From: Sphingomonas parapaucimobilis NBRC 15100
Lineage (GTDB): Bacteria; Pseudomonadota; Alphaproteobacteria; Sphingomonadales; Sphingomonadaceae
Assembly (NCBI RefSeq): GCF_000787715.1
Contig: NZ_BBPI01000087.1
Span: 1 to 64,000, forward strand
DNA: 64,000 nucleotides
Direction: 5' to 3'
Shown: positions 1 through 8,786 of the stretch, in pieces
How the letters are laid out: each line of letters begins with the position of its first letter
Position numbering within the stretch: the stretch's first letter is position 1
Translations under genes and position numbers: made by a program
The notes under the pieces: generated by a model
Seen by the model: only the letters and a program-made list of their open reading frames with translations
The model's database searches: none
Told to the model about the DNA's origin: nothing

Positions 1-128
1 CCACCCGTCGAAACTGGGCCTATCATAGGCAGAAATTGATGAATTATTGGTTCAGGACCATGATATCGGCGTCATGACCGTGGCGCGTGCGAAGCCCCCC
101 CCGGCAATTCGCACGCCCCACGCACCGG
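1..128. other. Window edge, no gene recognised
   Basis: This stretch lies downstream of the first chemoreceptor gene. I see no convincing coding region here; the open frames crossing it are antisense shadows of the receptor gene. It contains one hairpin (85-116), listed separately. Confidence 0.6.
85..116 (-). terminator. Hairpin after chemoreceptor gene
   Basis: A 9-bp inverted repeat (GCGTGCGAA / TTCGCACGC) encloses a C-rich loop, starting 12 nt beyond the stop codon of the minus-strand chemoreceptor gene. There is no T-run behind it, so it is a structural candidate for termination or 3'-end protection rather than a canonical intrinsic terminator. Confidence 0.4.
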
Positions 129-2033
129 TCACGCCGCGTGGCCGAACTCGGCATCTTCGCCGTCCGGGCCGCCCCCGCTCAGGTCGAGGGCGAAACCCCG
201 CGCACGCGCCTGCTGATGCCCGACCGAACCGGGCCGCGGCGCAGCCTTGCGCGTCGTGGTGACGGACTGGCGGGCGACAGGCTTGCGCACCGCCGGCCTT
301 GCGTCTTCGGCGACCTGGAAGAAGGCGATGCTTTCCTGAAGCTCCTCGGCCTGGCCGGCAAGTTGCCCCGAGGTCGAGGAAATCTGGTCGGAGGCCGAGG
401 CGTTCTGCTGCGTGACCTTGTCCAGCTGCTGGATCGCCTCGTTGATCTGCGACGCGCCGATATCCTGTTCGCGGCACGCCGCACTGATCTCGGCGACCAG
501 TTCGGCGGTACGGCGGATGTCGGGCACCAGCCTGGTCAGCATCTCGCCCGCCTGAGTCGCGGCGAGAACCGTGTCCGACGACATGCCGCTGATCTCGGCC
601 GCCGCCGACTGGCTGCGCTCGGCCAGCTTGCGGACTTCGGCCGCCACGACCGCGAAGCCACGGCCATGTTCCCCGGCCCGTGCCGCCTCGACCGCCGCGT
701 TCAGCGCCAGCAGGTCGGTCTGGCGGGCGATTTCCTGCACGATGCCGATCTTCTCGGCGATGGTGCGCATCGCGATCACGGCCTTCTGCACCGCCTGACC
801 GCTCTGTTCGGCATCCTGCGACGACTGGCGTGCGATCTTCTCGGTCTGGGTCGCGTTGTCGGCATTCTGTTTGATGTTGGCGGCCATCTGCTCCATCGAG
901 GCAGAGGCCTCCTCGGCGGCGGCGGCCTGTTCGGTCGCGCCTTCCGACACCTGTTCGGAAGAAGACGACAGCTGCTGGCTGCCGCTGGCGACCTGATCGG
1001 CCGCCCCCGCGACATTGCTCGCGAAATGGGTGAGGTTGTCGACCAGATTGTTGATCGCATCCTTCATCCGGCGGTGATCGCCCTCGCACTCGATCTCCAC
1101 GCGTTCGAGCAGCGAGCCAGTGCTGACCAGGTTCAGCACGCGATTGCCCTCACCGATCGGCAGCAGGATCGCGTCGAGCATCCCGTTGATCCCGCTGACC
1201 AGCCCGGCAAAGTCGCCGGGGAAACGCGTCGCATCGCCGCGCTCGCTCAGCTTTCCGGCGGTCGAGGCCGTGATCAGGCGCTGGATCTCGCCGATGATCG
1301 CCTGGAAATTGGCGCGCAGCAATTCGATCGTGTCGTTGATGAACGCCTTCTTGCCGGGCAGCTGCTGCATCGGCGCATCGAAATTGCCCTCGCCGAACTG
1401 CTTGATACAGGCCATCGCCATCTTCTTGGCGGCGATGTGGTTGGCGACCATCTCGTTCAGGCGGCGGGCCATGACGCCGAAATCGCCCTGAAACTTGTCG
1501 ACCGGCACGAACACGTCGATGTCGCCGCGATCATGTTCGGCCGACATGGTGTTCATCTCGGCGATCAGGCCCTTCAGATTGCCGCGAAGCTGCTCGATCG
1601 TCTCGTTGATAAAGGCCTTCTTGCCCGGTAGCGCCGCCAGGGGCGCCTCGAAATCGCCCTGCGCCAGCGCGGCCACACAGGCCATGGCCTGTTTCTTGAC
1701 CGCGATATGGCTGGCGACCAGTTCGTTGACGGTCCGCGCCGCAATGGCCAGGTCGCCGGACAATTCCTCGACCGGCAGCACCGCGTCGATGTCGCCACGC
1801 TCATGCTCGGCCGCGACTTGCGCCAGCCGCCGGTTGAACGTGGCGGCCGGCATGGCGGCGGTCTCGAGCAGTTCGTTCACCGCGACGAGCATTTCGCGCG
1901 CCTTGCCGGTCGCGCCCGACAGGTCGGCGCGCTCGCCGATCCGCCCCTGGGCGAAGGCGCGCTGCAACCGTCCGATCTCCGTCGTGGCGACGTCGACATG
2001 CGAGGTGTGTTTCAGCGAAGCATGGAAACGCAT
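129..2033 (-). CDS. Soluble methyl-accepting chemotaxis protein with duplicated HAMP-like region
   Basis: A 634-residue chemoreceptor with no hydrophobic segment, so probably cytoplasmic. The C-terminal half is a typical MCP signalling domain with the conserved hairpin tip ([20 protein letters not shown], then [15 protein letters not shown]) that contacts CheA and CheW. The N-terminal part holds two tandem copies of about 90 residues, each running from an ExxRGDID motif to LPGKKAFIN and a following helix, and resembles a poly-HAMP array. The start is supported by an AGGAGAGGGG ribosome-binding site just upstream. The signalling domain and the tail (GGPDGED..EFGHAA) are nearly identical to those of the next receptor, which indicates gene duplication. 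The ligand is unknown. Confidence 0.9.
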   Translation of the reverse strand: MRFHASLKHTSHVDVATTEIGRLQRAFAQGRIGERADLSGATGKAREMLVAVNELLETAAMPAATFNRRLAQVAAEHERGDIDAVLPVEELSGDLAIAARTVNELVASHIAVKKQAMACVAALAQGDFEAPLAALPGKKAFINETIEQLRGNLKGLIAEMNTMSAEHDRGDIDVFVPVDKFQGDFGVMARRLNEMVANHIAAKKMAMACIKQFGEGNFDAPMQQLPGKKAFINDTIELLRANFQAIIGEIQRLITASTAGKLSERGDATRFPGDFAGLVSGINGMLDAILLPIGEGNRVLNLVSTGSLLERVEIECEGDHRRMKDAINNLVDNLTHFASNVAGAADQVASGSQQLSSSSEQVSEGATEQAAAAEEASASMEQMAANIKQNADNATQTEKIARQSSQDAEQSGQAVQKAVIAMRTIAEKIGIVQEIARQTDLLALNAAVEAARAGEHGRGFAVVAAEVRKLAERSQSAAAEISGMSSDTVLAATQAGEMLTRLVPDIRRTAELVAEISAACREQDIGASQINEAIQQLDKVTQQNASASDQISSTSGQLAGQAEELQESIAFFQVAEDARPAVRKPVARQSVTTTRKAAPRPGSVGHQQARARGFALDLSGGGPDGEDAEFGHAA

Positions 2034-2249
2034 GATGGTCCCCTCTCCTGTTTTGAGTTGAAAAGCAGATCAGGCGGCGACCGCAGCCGCACGGGTGGCG
2101 TCGAGGCAGAAGATAAGCTTTTTCAACATCGACAGGTGATTGAAGGAACCCGGCATGTTCTTGTCCTCAAGGGTCGACCAGCGCATCATGCGGTTCGCGT
2201 GCCTGGGGATTACGAAGCGCCGGGATGCGCGCGAACATCCCGGCTGTCG

Positions 2250-2273
2250 GGGGGCGGGGCAGCGCCCGCCCCC
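2250..2273 (-). terminator. GC-rich hairpin between the two receptor genes
   Basis: A perfect 9-bp stem (GGGGGCGGG / CCCGCCCCC) with a 6-nt loop begins 13 nt past the stop codon of the second chemoreceptor gene. No T-run follows. It may attenuate read-through into the downstream receptor gene. Confidence 0.45.
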
Positions 2274-2286
2274 TGACCATCCTGGT

Positions 2287-4089
2287 TCAGGCAGCGTGCC
2301 CGAATTCGACGTCCTCGCCGTCCGGACCACCATTGGTCAGGTCCAGCGCGAAGCCGCGCAGGCGGGCCTGCTGATCGGCGACCGAGCCGGAGCGCGCGCC
2401 CGACGCCGACCGGGCAGGCTTGGCCACCGGACGGGCCACCGGCTTGCGTACGGCGGGCTTGGCGCGGCCACGATGGCCAGCGGCATCGACGCGGAAATAG
2501 GCGATGCTTTCCTGAAGCTCCTCGGCCTGGCTGGCGAGTTCTTCGGAGGTGGAAGAGATCTGCTCGGAGGCGCTGGCGTTCTGCTGCGTCACCTTGTCGA
2601 GCTGCTGGATCGCCTCGTTGATCTGGACCGCGCCGATATCCTGCTCGCGGCACGCCGCGCTGATCTCGGCGACCAGTTCGGCCGTGCGGCGGATGTCAGG
2701 CACCAGCTTGGTCAGCATCTCGCCCGCCTGGGTCGCGGCGCCCACGGTGTCCGAGGACATGCCGCTGATCTCGGCCGCCGCCGTCTGGCTGCGCTCGGCG
2801 AGCTTGCGGACTTCGGCCGCCACGACCGCGAAGCCGCGACCATGTTCGCCAGCTCGGGCCGCCTCGACTGCCGCGTTCAGCGCCAGCAGGTCGGTCTGGC
2901 GGGCGATTTCCTGCACGATGCCGATCTTCTCCGCGATGGTGCGCATCGCGACGACCGCCTTCTGTACCGCCGTGCCGCTCTGTTCGGCATCCAGCGACGA
3001 CTGGCGGGCGATCTTCTCGGTCTGGGTCGCGTTGTCGGCATTCTGTTTGATGTTGGCGGCCATCTGCTCCATCGAAGCCGAGGCTTCCTCGGCGGCGGCG
3101 GCCTGTTCGGTCGCGCCCTGGCTCACCTGTTCCGACGAGGACGACAGCTGCTGGCTGCCCGACGCGACATTCTGCGCCGCCTGGGTGGCATCGCCGACGA
3201 CGCCGCGCAGACGCTCGACCATCGATACCAGCGCATGGCCCAGCATGTCCTTGTCCGACAGCGGCTGGTGATTGACGGTCAGGTCGCCGCCCGCGATCGT
3301 ATCGGCCAGTTGCGCGGTCTTGCGCAAGTTGACGGTCATGCGGTTCACCGAATCGACCAGATCCTTGATCTCGTCATTGCTCTTGACATGCACGTCCTGC
3401 TCCAGGTCGCCGATGCCGACTGCCTCGATCGCCACCGACGCAATCTTCAGGCCACGCGAGACGATCAAGGAAATCCAAACGGCGCCACTGATCGCGACAA
3501 GCAAGGCGAGCACACCACACATCAGCAGGACGTTGCGGCTTTCGGTGTACAGAACGTTCGTCTGCTCATCGGCTTCCGTCATCTGCGATCGCTGGAAGGC
3601 ACTCAGCTTCGCGATATTGTCCGCCAATCGGTTCATGATCGGGGTTTGAACCGTGTTGGACAAAGTGGCGGCTTCCTCGTTACGATTTGCATAGCCGAGG
3701 TCGCGGATGCGGTCGAACGTGGGCTTCAGTTCATTCCAGTCGGAACGCACTTTCTCCCACAGGGCCTTGCCGTCGGGCGATGCGATGGCCAAGCCCTGGT
3801 CGATGGTCTTGCTGAGTTCGCTCTCGCCCGTGATGACCCTGTCATAATAGATCTTCATCGTGGCCTGATCGGTATTGAGGGCCAATGACTGCTGATCGGC
3901 GAGGGACTGGCTCTGGATCGTATCGATCGATTGTGCGATCGACAGTCGGCGTGCCGGGCCAGCGATCACGTCGCTGATGGCGCTGTTCAACACACCCATC
4001 TTGACGATGCCGACACCGATAACGATGGCAAGAAGAAGGGTCAGGACCGCAAAGGTCGCACCCAGTTTCATTTTGATGGTAGCTCGCAT
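2287..4089 (-). CDS. Transmembrane methyl-accepting chemotaxis protein
   Basis: A 600-residue receptor of classical layout: transmembrane helix 1 (about residues 10-30), a helical periplasmic sensor region (about 35-185, four-helix-bundle type by length), transmembrane helix 2 (about 187-210), a HAMP linker and the long cytoplasmic signalling domain with the tip motif [15 protein letters not shown]. The ATG at 4089 is chosen because it begins the positively charged N-terminus before helix 1 and is preceded by a G-rich ribosome-binding site; the frame is open 62 codons further upstream but that part is not membrane-protein-like. A sigma-28-like promoter lies 33-60 nt upstream. The gene follows cheW, with which its product presumably forms signalling arrays. 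Confidence 0.93.
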   Translation of the reverse strand: MRATIKMKLGATFAVLTLLLAIVIGVGIVKMGVLNSAISDVIAGPARRLSIAQSIDTIQSQSLADQQSLALNTDQATMKIYYDRVITGESELSKTIDQGLAIASPDGKALWEKVRSDWNELKPTFDRIRDLGYANRNEEAATLSNTVQTPIMNRLADNIAKLSAFQRSQMTEADEQTNVLYTESRNVLLMCGVLALLVAISGAVWISLIVSRGLKIASVAIEAVGIGDLEQDVHVKSNDEIKDLVDSVNRMTVNLRKTAQLADTIAGGDLTVNHQPLSDKDMLGHALVSMVERLRGVVGDATQAAQNVASGSQQLSSSSEQVSQGATEQAAAAEEASASMEQMAANIKQNADNATQTEKIARQSSLDAEQSGTAVQKAVVAMRTIAEKIGIVQEIARQTDLLALNAAVEAARAGEHGRGFAVVAAEVRKLAERSQTAAAEISGMSSDTVGAATQAGEMLTKLVPDIRRTAELVAEISAACREQDIGAVQINEAIQQLDKVTQQNASASEQISSTSEELASQAEELQESIAYFRVDAAGHRGRAKPAVRKPVARPVAKPARSASGARSGSVADQQARLRGFALDLTNGGPDGEDVEFGHAA

Positions 4090-4121
4090 GACCCCCCCAT
4101 TATGGGTTTGGATTGATAGAA

Positions 4122-4149
4122 ATATCGGCGCAAATCGGGCGTTTGTTGA
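4122..4149 (-). promoter_or_regulatory. Candidate sigma-28 (FliA) promoter for the receptor gene
   Basis: On the minus strand the sequence reads TCAA, 16 nt, GCCGATAT. The -10 element differs in one base from the FliA consensus GCCGATAA and the -35 in one base from TAAA; the usual spacer is 15. A start about 26 nt before the receptor ATG would follow. Flagellar-class control of chemoreceptor genes is established in other bacteria; its use here is inference. Confidence 0.4.
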
Positions 4150-4302
4150 ATTGCCGTCAGGCCGAACATGACTTTGGCATCGAACGGATAAACCTGGACC
4201 GTCGCGCTGCGGGCAACGGACGAGCCGGGCGCCGGGGCGTCGATACGCCCTTGTGTCGCATGGTGACGGCCGCAAAGGCGCTGGCGCAGACCGTGCGCCC
4301 GG

Positions 4303-4806
4303 TCAGTGGATGGTCGTGGTCTCGGCGGCGGCGTCGGTCAGGCGCGAGAACAGCGCGGTCAGGTCCGGCAGGACCACCACATCGCCCCCTCGCCGCACCA
4401 GGCAGCGGACATTCTCGCGCGGCCAGCGCATGCCGATCACCGGCACCTCCTCGGAATCCCCCGCGTGCAGCACGGTGACCTCGTTCACACGGTCGGCGGT
4501 CAGGCCGATCAGGAAGGGGTCTCCATTCACGTCCAGCTCGATCACGATGATGCGGCTGTCGGCGGTGTTGGCCTGCGCCTCCATCCCGAACGCGCCGCGC
4601 AGATCGGCCAACGGCACGATGCGGCCGCGAAAGTTGATGACCGAGGCGGCGAGCGGATCGGCGCCCGGCACCATCGTCACCGGCATCATGTCCAGGATTT
4701 CGCGGACGATGCCCGCCTCCAGCGCGAAGGTCTCGCCGCCCAGGCCGAAGGTCAGGACCTCCAGGCCGTTCTCGGGCGTCCAATTGGGTACTTTGTGATA
4801 GGGCAT
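4303..4806 (-). CDS. cheW: Chemotaxis coupling protein CheW
   Basis: A 167-residue single-domain CheW-like protein, the adaptor joining receptors to the kinase CheA. The sequence shows the family pattern: LTFGLGGETFALE, then EILDMMPVTMVPGA and NFRGRIVPLADLR. Length is normal for the family. It starts 4 nt after the cheA stop codon, so the two are co-transcribed and probably translationally linked. A 213-nt gap separates it from the downstream receptor gene. Confidence 0.93.
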   Translation of the reverse strand: MPYHKVPNWTPENGLEVLTFGLGGETFALEAGIVREILDMMPVTMVPGADPLAASVINFRGRIVPLADLRGAFGMEAQANTADSRIIVIELDVNGDPFLIGLTADRVNEVTVLHAGDSEEVPVIGMRWPRENVRCLVRRGGDVVVLPDLTALFSRLTDAAAETTTIH

Positions 4807-4810
4807 GGGC

Positions 4811-6784
4811 TTATCCAGCGGCCAGACGCCGCTCCTCCCTGGGCTGGCTCAGCGCGATGAGCTGGGCGATGTCGAGGATCAGGGCGACCGAACCGTCGCC
4901 CAATATGGTCGCGCCCGCAAAGGCCGCGACGTTGCGGTGGAGCGGCGACATGGCCTTGATGACCGTCTGGTGGTTGCCGATGATCTGGTCGACGACCAGG
5001 CCGACCCGCTCCGACCCCGTGCCGACCACGACGATCTTCTGATAGGTGTCGGGCTTGGTCCCGGTGGCGAACAGGTCGCGCAGCCGCAGGAAGGGCACCA
5101 GCCGTTCGCGCAGCGTGATGATGCTGCGCCCGCGCGAGCGCAGATCCTCCTCCAGCGACAGCTCCAGGCATTCCTCGACCGCCGCGAGCGGGATGACATA
5201 GCGTCCCTCGCCCACGCGGACCAGCAGCCCCTCGATGATCGCCAGCGTCAGCGGGATGCGCAGCGTGATGGTCGAACCCTGGCCCGACACGCTCTTTACG
5301 ACGATCGAGCCGCGCAGGCTTTCGATGGTGCGCTTGACCACGTCCATGCCGACGCCCCGGCCCGACAGGTTCGTGACCTGCGCCGCCGTCGAGAAGCCGG
5401 GATGGAAGATCAGGCCCAGCAGCTCGTCCTCGCTGACCACCTGGCCGGGCTGGATCAGGCCATTGGCCTCCGCCTTGGCACGGACCCGCTCGACATCGAT
5501 GCCGCGCCCGTCATCGGTGATGGTGATGAGGACTTCGCCACCCGCCTGATGCGCGCTCAGCCGGATCACGCCGCTGGGCGCCTTGCCCGCCGCGATACGG
5601 TCCTCGGCCTTTTCCAGGCCATGGTCGCAGCTGTTGCGGATGATATGGACGAGCGGGTCGAACAGGCGCTCGATCACGGTCTTGTCGACCTCGGTCGTCT
5701 CGCCTTCAGTCACCAGCTCGATCGCCTTGCCGGTCTCGTTGGCCAGATCGTGGATCAGGCGGCGGAAACGGCCGAACAGCGTCGACACCGGCACCATGCG
5801 CAGGATCATCATCGTGTCGCGCATCTCGCCCGCCAGCCGCTCGATCTCTTCCGAAACGGAACGCAGGCTGAGGTCCTGGCCATGCCCCGCCAGCTGCGAC
5901 AGACGGCTCTGGGCGATGACCAGTTCGCCGACCCGGTCCATCAGCTCGTCGAGCCGCTCGGCGGGCACGCGGACATGCTCGCCCTGCGAGCGGTTGGCGG
6001 CGGCGCCGCGCGGGCTGGCGTCATTGGCGGCGACGGGTGCGTCCACGGCGACCGGAATCGCCTGCGCCTCTTCGTCCACCGCTTCCGCCCCGGCATCCTC
6101 GACCGCCAGCGGGGTGATGGTGATGTCCATGTCGTCCATGACGAACAGGAACACGTCCTCGATCGCCTCGCGCGAAATGTCGCCGATCAGCGTGCAGTCC
6201 CAGCCGACGAGGCAATGGCCGGGGTTGAGATCGTCCAGCGCGGGCATCTTGTCGAAGGTCGCGACGATCGTCGCCTCACCCAGCTCGCGCAGTTCGTCGA
6301 GAAGCGCCAGCGGGCTCGTGCCATTGGCCATCGCGTCGGGGGGCAGGCGGAAGGACAGGGTCCAGCCCTGCTTGCGCGGGGCAGGCGCGGCCATGGGGGC
6401 CGAGATACCGGCCGCCGCATCGACCGCCGCCGCCAGCCGGTCCAGGATCGCCTGGCCATGGGCGGCGGGCGCGTCACCATCGACCAGCGTACGCATATGG
6501 TCCGCCGCCGACAGGATCACCGACACCAGTTCCGGCGTCGCACGGACATCGCCCTTGCGCACGCGGTCGAACGCGCTTTCGCAATGATGGGTGAAGGCCG
6601 CCAGCGCATCGAAGCCGAACATCGCGCCCGACCCCTTCAGCGTGTGAAGGCCCCGGAACACGGCGTTGACGAGGTTCATGTCGTCCAGCCGGTGCCCCAG
6701 GTCGAGCAGGCCCTGTTCGACCTGCTCCAGAAGCTCGCCCGCCTCGATCCGGAAGGCGGCTGTCGGATCCTCGGCCGCGCTCAC
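4811..6784 (-). CDS. cheA: Chemotaxis histidine kinase CheA
   Basis: A 657-residue CheA. An N-terminal Hpt domain carries the phosphorylatable His47 in GLHTLKGSGAMFG. A variable middle region with an Ala/Pro-rich linker follows, then dimerisation and ATPase domains (N box HIIRNSCDHGLE, G1 box DDGRGID, G2 box GRGVGMDVVK) and a C-terminal CheW-like domain (VRVGEGRYVIPLAAVEE). All catalytic motifs are present. The start overlaps the cheY stop codon by 4 nt. It phosphorylates CheY in response to receptor state. Confidence 0.95.
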   Translation of the reverse strand: MSAAEDPTAAFRIEAGELLEQVEQGLLDLGHRLDDMNLVNAVFRGLHTLKGSGAMFGFDALAAFTHHCESAFDRVRKGDVRATPELVSVILSAADHMRTLVDGDAPAAHGQAILDRLAAAVDAAAGISAPMAAPAPRKQGWTLSFRLPPDAMANGTSPLALLDELRELGEATIVATFDKMPALDDLNPGHCLVGWDCTLIGDISREAIEDVFLFVMDDMDITITPLAVEDAGAEAVDEEAQAIPVAVDAPVAANDASPRGAAANRSQGEHVRVPAERLDELMDRVGELVIAQSRLSQLAGHGQDLSLRSVSEEIERLAGEMRDTMMILRMVPVSTLFGRFRRLIHDLANETGKAIELVTEGETTEVDKTVIERLFDPLVHIIRNSCDHGLEKAEDRIAAGKAPSGVIRLSAHQAGGEVLITITDDGRGIDVERVRAKAEANGLIQPGQVVSEDELLGLIFHPGFSTAAQVTNLSGRGVGMDVVKRTIESLRGSIVVKSVSGQGSTITLRIPLTLAIIEGLLVRVGEGRYVIPLAAVEECLELSLEEDLRSRGRSIITLRERLVPFLRLRDLFATGTKPDTYQKIVVVGTGSERVGLVVDQIIGNHQTVIKAMSPLHRNVAAFAGATILGDGSVALILDIAQLIALSQPREERRLAAG

Positions 6785-7149
6785 CGGGTCAGGACCTTCT
6801 GGGCGACGCGGATCAGCTGTTCGGGCTGGAAGGGCTTCACCAGCCAGCCGGTCGCGCCCGCCGCCTTGGCCTGCGCCTTCATCGAATCATCCGACTCGGT
6901 GGTCAGGAAGATGATCGGCACGCCCGCCTGCGCAGGCTGCTGGCGCAGTGCGCGGATCATCTCCAGCCCGTCCATATTGGGCATGTTGAGGTCGGTGACG
7001 ATCAGGTCGAACCGGGTCTCGGTCGCCTTGGCCAGCCCCTCGGCGCCATCGGCGGCCTCCGTCACCGTATAGCCCGCGCCGGTCAGGGCGATGCGGATCG
7101 CCATGCGCAGGCTCGCGCTGTCGTCGACGGTCAGGATGGAAGCGGTCAT
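6781..7149 (-). CDS. cheY: Single-domain response regulator CheY
   Basis: A 122-residue stand-alone receiver domain with the acidic pair D9/D10, phospho-acceptor D53 (VTDLNMPNMDG) and the conserved Lys105 in LVKPF. There is no output domain, which fits a CheY that binds the flagellar switch. The start at 7149 is fixed by the 4-nt ATGA overlap with the preceding STAS gene; the reading frame stays open upstream but in sequence belonging to that gene. Confidence 0.93.
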   Translation of the reverse strand: MTASILTVDDSASLRMAIRIALTGAGYTVTEAADGAEGLAKATETRFDLIVTDLNMPNMDGLEMIRALRQQPAQAGVPIIFLTTESDDSMKAQAKAAGATGWLVKPFQPEQLIRVAQKVLTR

Positions 7150-7457
7150 TGGGCGATGTCTCCATGAAGCCAGAATTGGGTGTCGTCGGCCGAAGCGGGC
7201 AGGAAGGCCGCGCGGGTCAGCAAGGCGTGCAGGGTCGCGTCGGCGGGGGCCGACAGCGCGAAATCGCAGCCTGTCGCCGCCGCGCTGACTCGCGCCGCCT
7301 GGACCAGCTGGATGACGCTGAGGTCCGGTGACGCGGCGCCGGACAGGTCCAGCCGGACGGTCGCGCCAGGCGCGATCGCGGTCTTCAAATCTTCGGCCAA
7401 AGCGCCGATGGTCGGCAGGCACACGTCCTCGCTTGCCATCACCATGGTGATCGACAT
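7146..7457 (-). CDS. STAS-domain protein at the head of the che operon
   Basis: A 103-residue protein with the STAS (anti-sigma-factor antagonist/NTP-binding) pattern: VRLDLSGAASPDLSVIQLVQAARV followed by a Cys/Ala-rich beta-alpha segment. The predicted phospho-acceptor Ser of classical antagonists is in a similar place (ASPDLS) but cannot be assigned with certainty. It is first in the operon and overlaps cheY by 4 nt. Small STAS proteins beside che genes are known in several alphaproteobacteria; the function is not settled. A GAAGGAA ribosome-binding site precedes the ATG. Confidence 0.8.
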   Translation of the reverse strand: MSITMVMASEDVCLPTIGALAEDLKTAIAPGATVRLDLSGAASPDLSVIQLVQAARVSAAATGCDFALSAPADATLHALLTRAAFLPASADDTQFWLHGDIAQ

Positions 7458-7863
7458 GATCTTTCCTTCAGGTCAAAGGTGCGGACACGCAGGATCACCC
7501 TGCGGCCCCATCAATAGTTCACGAAATACCCATCAACGCGGACCGGGCCGTCAACGTCCCGGTCTCCGATTGGCGTGGCGTGGAGCGGTGCGGCCAAAAC
7601 CCCGTGGTTCCAGCCGGTACTCTCCGCCCCCGATCATCTCTTATGTCCCCCAAGTTCATTCAGGGGTATATCGCGCAATGGTAAAATCCGACTTAAATAT
7701 ACAAGACGTGCGATGAAAATGGCGAATGGCCGCGCAGAGCCCGTGCGCCACCGGCAACGCCCTGCATATTCCCGGAATCCCGAGGGCAGCCACCACCTGG
7801 GCGGGCGGTGACTCGACCACCCCGTCCGGGCGCCAAATCACGACGGCCTCAAAAACGAATCGG
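7458..7863. other. Intergenic region upstream of the che operon
   Basis: This 406-nt stretch separates the che operon from nat; both are on the minus strand. It holds an AT-richer patch near 7640-7720 that stands out from the high-GC surroundings and probably carries the che promoter. Short open frames crossing it lack family resemblance. A CtrA-like element is listed separately. Confidence 0.5.
7682..7696 (-). promoter_or_regulatory. CtrA-like element TTAA-N7-TTTA
   Basis: On the minus strand the AT-rich patch reads TTAA, 7 nt, TTTA, one base short of the full CtrA pattern TTAA-N7-TTAA. CtrA controls motility and chemotaxis genes in many alphaproteobacteria. The site is about 230 nt before the STAS start, rather far, and a near-match of this length can occur by chance. 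Confidence 0.2.
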
Positions 7864-8682
7864 CTATTCGCCGAACAGCGTGCCTGCGTCTTCGCTGCCC
7901 AGGTCGATGCCGAACATCAGGCTCAACCGCATCCGATAGACACGCGGGTCGGTGATCGTCGCGGCGGTTTCATCCTCCCCGACGCGGCGGCGATAATGCC
8001 GGTCGGTCAGCGCCGCGAAGCCACGCGGCAGGGCGATGCTGACGATCGTCGCCTGACGGAAACGGCTCTCCGGCGCGGTCGAGGTCCAGTGATTGGCCAG
8101 CGCCAGGTCGGCGTCCCACACATGGTCGGTGGTGAAGCTGTATTGCGGCTGCCACCCCTCACCCGTCGCGCGGCCATCGGTCAGGCCGGGATGGCCGTTG
8201 CGCAGCAGCATCCAGCCATGCTGCGGATCGCGGTCCAGCCGGAAGAGCGCGCCGTCGGGTGCGGTCGCCTCCGCCCCTTCGACCAGCGGCATGGGCGGCA
8301 GATAACTGCCCCCGAAGCCCGCATCGGCGATCCAGTCCTGCCCCTCGATATGGACCAGGCTGAGCGTGTGGGTGGTCGGCGGAACGTCCGTCGCCGCCAG
8401 CCATACCCGCGCGAGCAGCGGCCGTGCATGGAAGCCGTGCGCCGCCAGCGCGTCGAGGAACAGCCGGTTCTGCTCGAAGCAATAGCCGCCGCGCTTGGCG
8501 GTCACCAGCTTGGCGAAGACGCCCGTACTGTCGATGGCGATGGGCCGGCCCAGCCGGACATCGATATTCTCGAACGGGATCGCCTGGCGATGCGCCCATT
8601 GCAGCCGCCCCAGCCCTTCGGCATCGACGGTCACGCGCGAAGGCAGGGCGATACGGGCAAGATAGGAATCGAGATCGAACAT
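7864..8682 (-). CDS. nat: Arylamine N-acetyltransferase
   Basis: A 272-residue NAT family enzyme that transfers acetyl from acetyl-CoA to arylamines and hydrazines. The catalytic triad is visible: Cys68 in RGGYCFEQN, His105 in THTLSLV and Asp120 in WIADAGFGG. Length and triad spacing match the family. It is a single minus-strand gene divergent from the Sua5-type gene, with a 104-nt shared upstream region. Confidence 0.93.
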   Translation of the reverse strand: MFDLDSYLARIALPSRVTVDAEGLGRLQWAHRQAIPFENIDVRLGRPIAIDSTGVFAKLVTAKRGGYCFEQNRLFLDALAAHGFHARPLLARVWLAATDVPPTTHTLSLVHIEGQDWIADAGFGGSYLPPMPLVEGAEATAPDGALFRLDRDPQHGWMLLRNGHPGLTDGRATGEGWQPQYSFTTDHVWDADLALANHWTSTAPESRFRQATIVSIALPRGFAALTDRHYRRRVGEDETAATITDPRVYRMRLSLMFGIDLGSEDAGTLFGE

Positions 8683-8697
8683 GCGTGCGTCCTTTAA

Positions 8698-8709
8698 GGG
8701 TCCGGACCC
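8698..8709. promoter_or_regulatory. 12-bp perfect palindrome between divergent genes
   Basis: GGGTCCGGACCC is a perfect palindrome 16 nt from the nat start codon in the intergenic region shared with the Sua5-type gene. It could be an operator half-pair or only a GC-rich coincidence. Confidence 0.2.
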
Positions 8710-8786
8710 GAATTGTCGAAGGGGGCCGGACGCGTCTCCCGCCCCCTTCTGTCGCCATGCGCGAAGGGATATAGGCCGGGGCGATC

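Noticed and set aside
2070..2186. Short minus-strand frame between the two receptor genes ending in LDATRAAAVAA
   Set aside because: Codon use resembles a coding region slightly, but there is no clear start signal or family; it may be a remnant of receptor duplication.
2140..3888. 582-codon plus-strand frame across the second chemoreceptor gene
   Set aside because: Shadow of a conserved receptor gene.
4805..7072. 755-codon plus-strand frame across cheA
   Set aside because: No family pattern; cheA on the minus strand has all kinase boxes.
7656..7841. 61-codon minus-strand frame between nat and the che operon
   Set aside because: No ribosome-binding site, no recognisable domain, and it overlaps the probable che promoter region.
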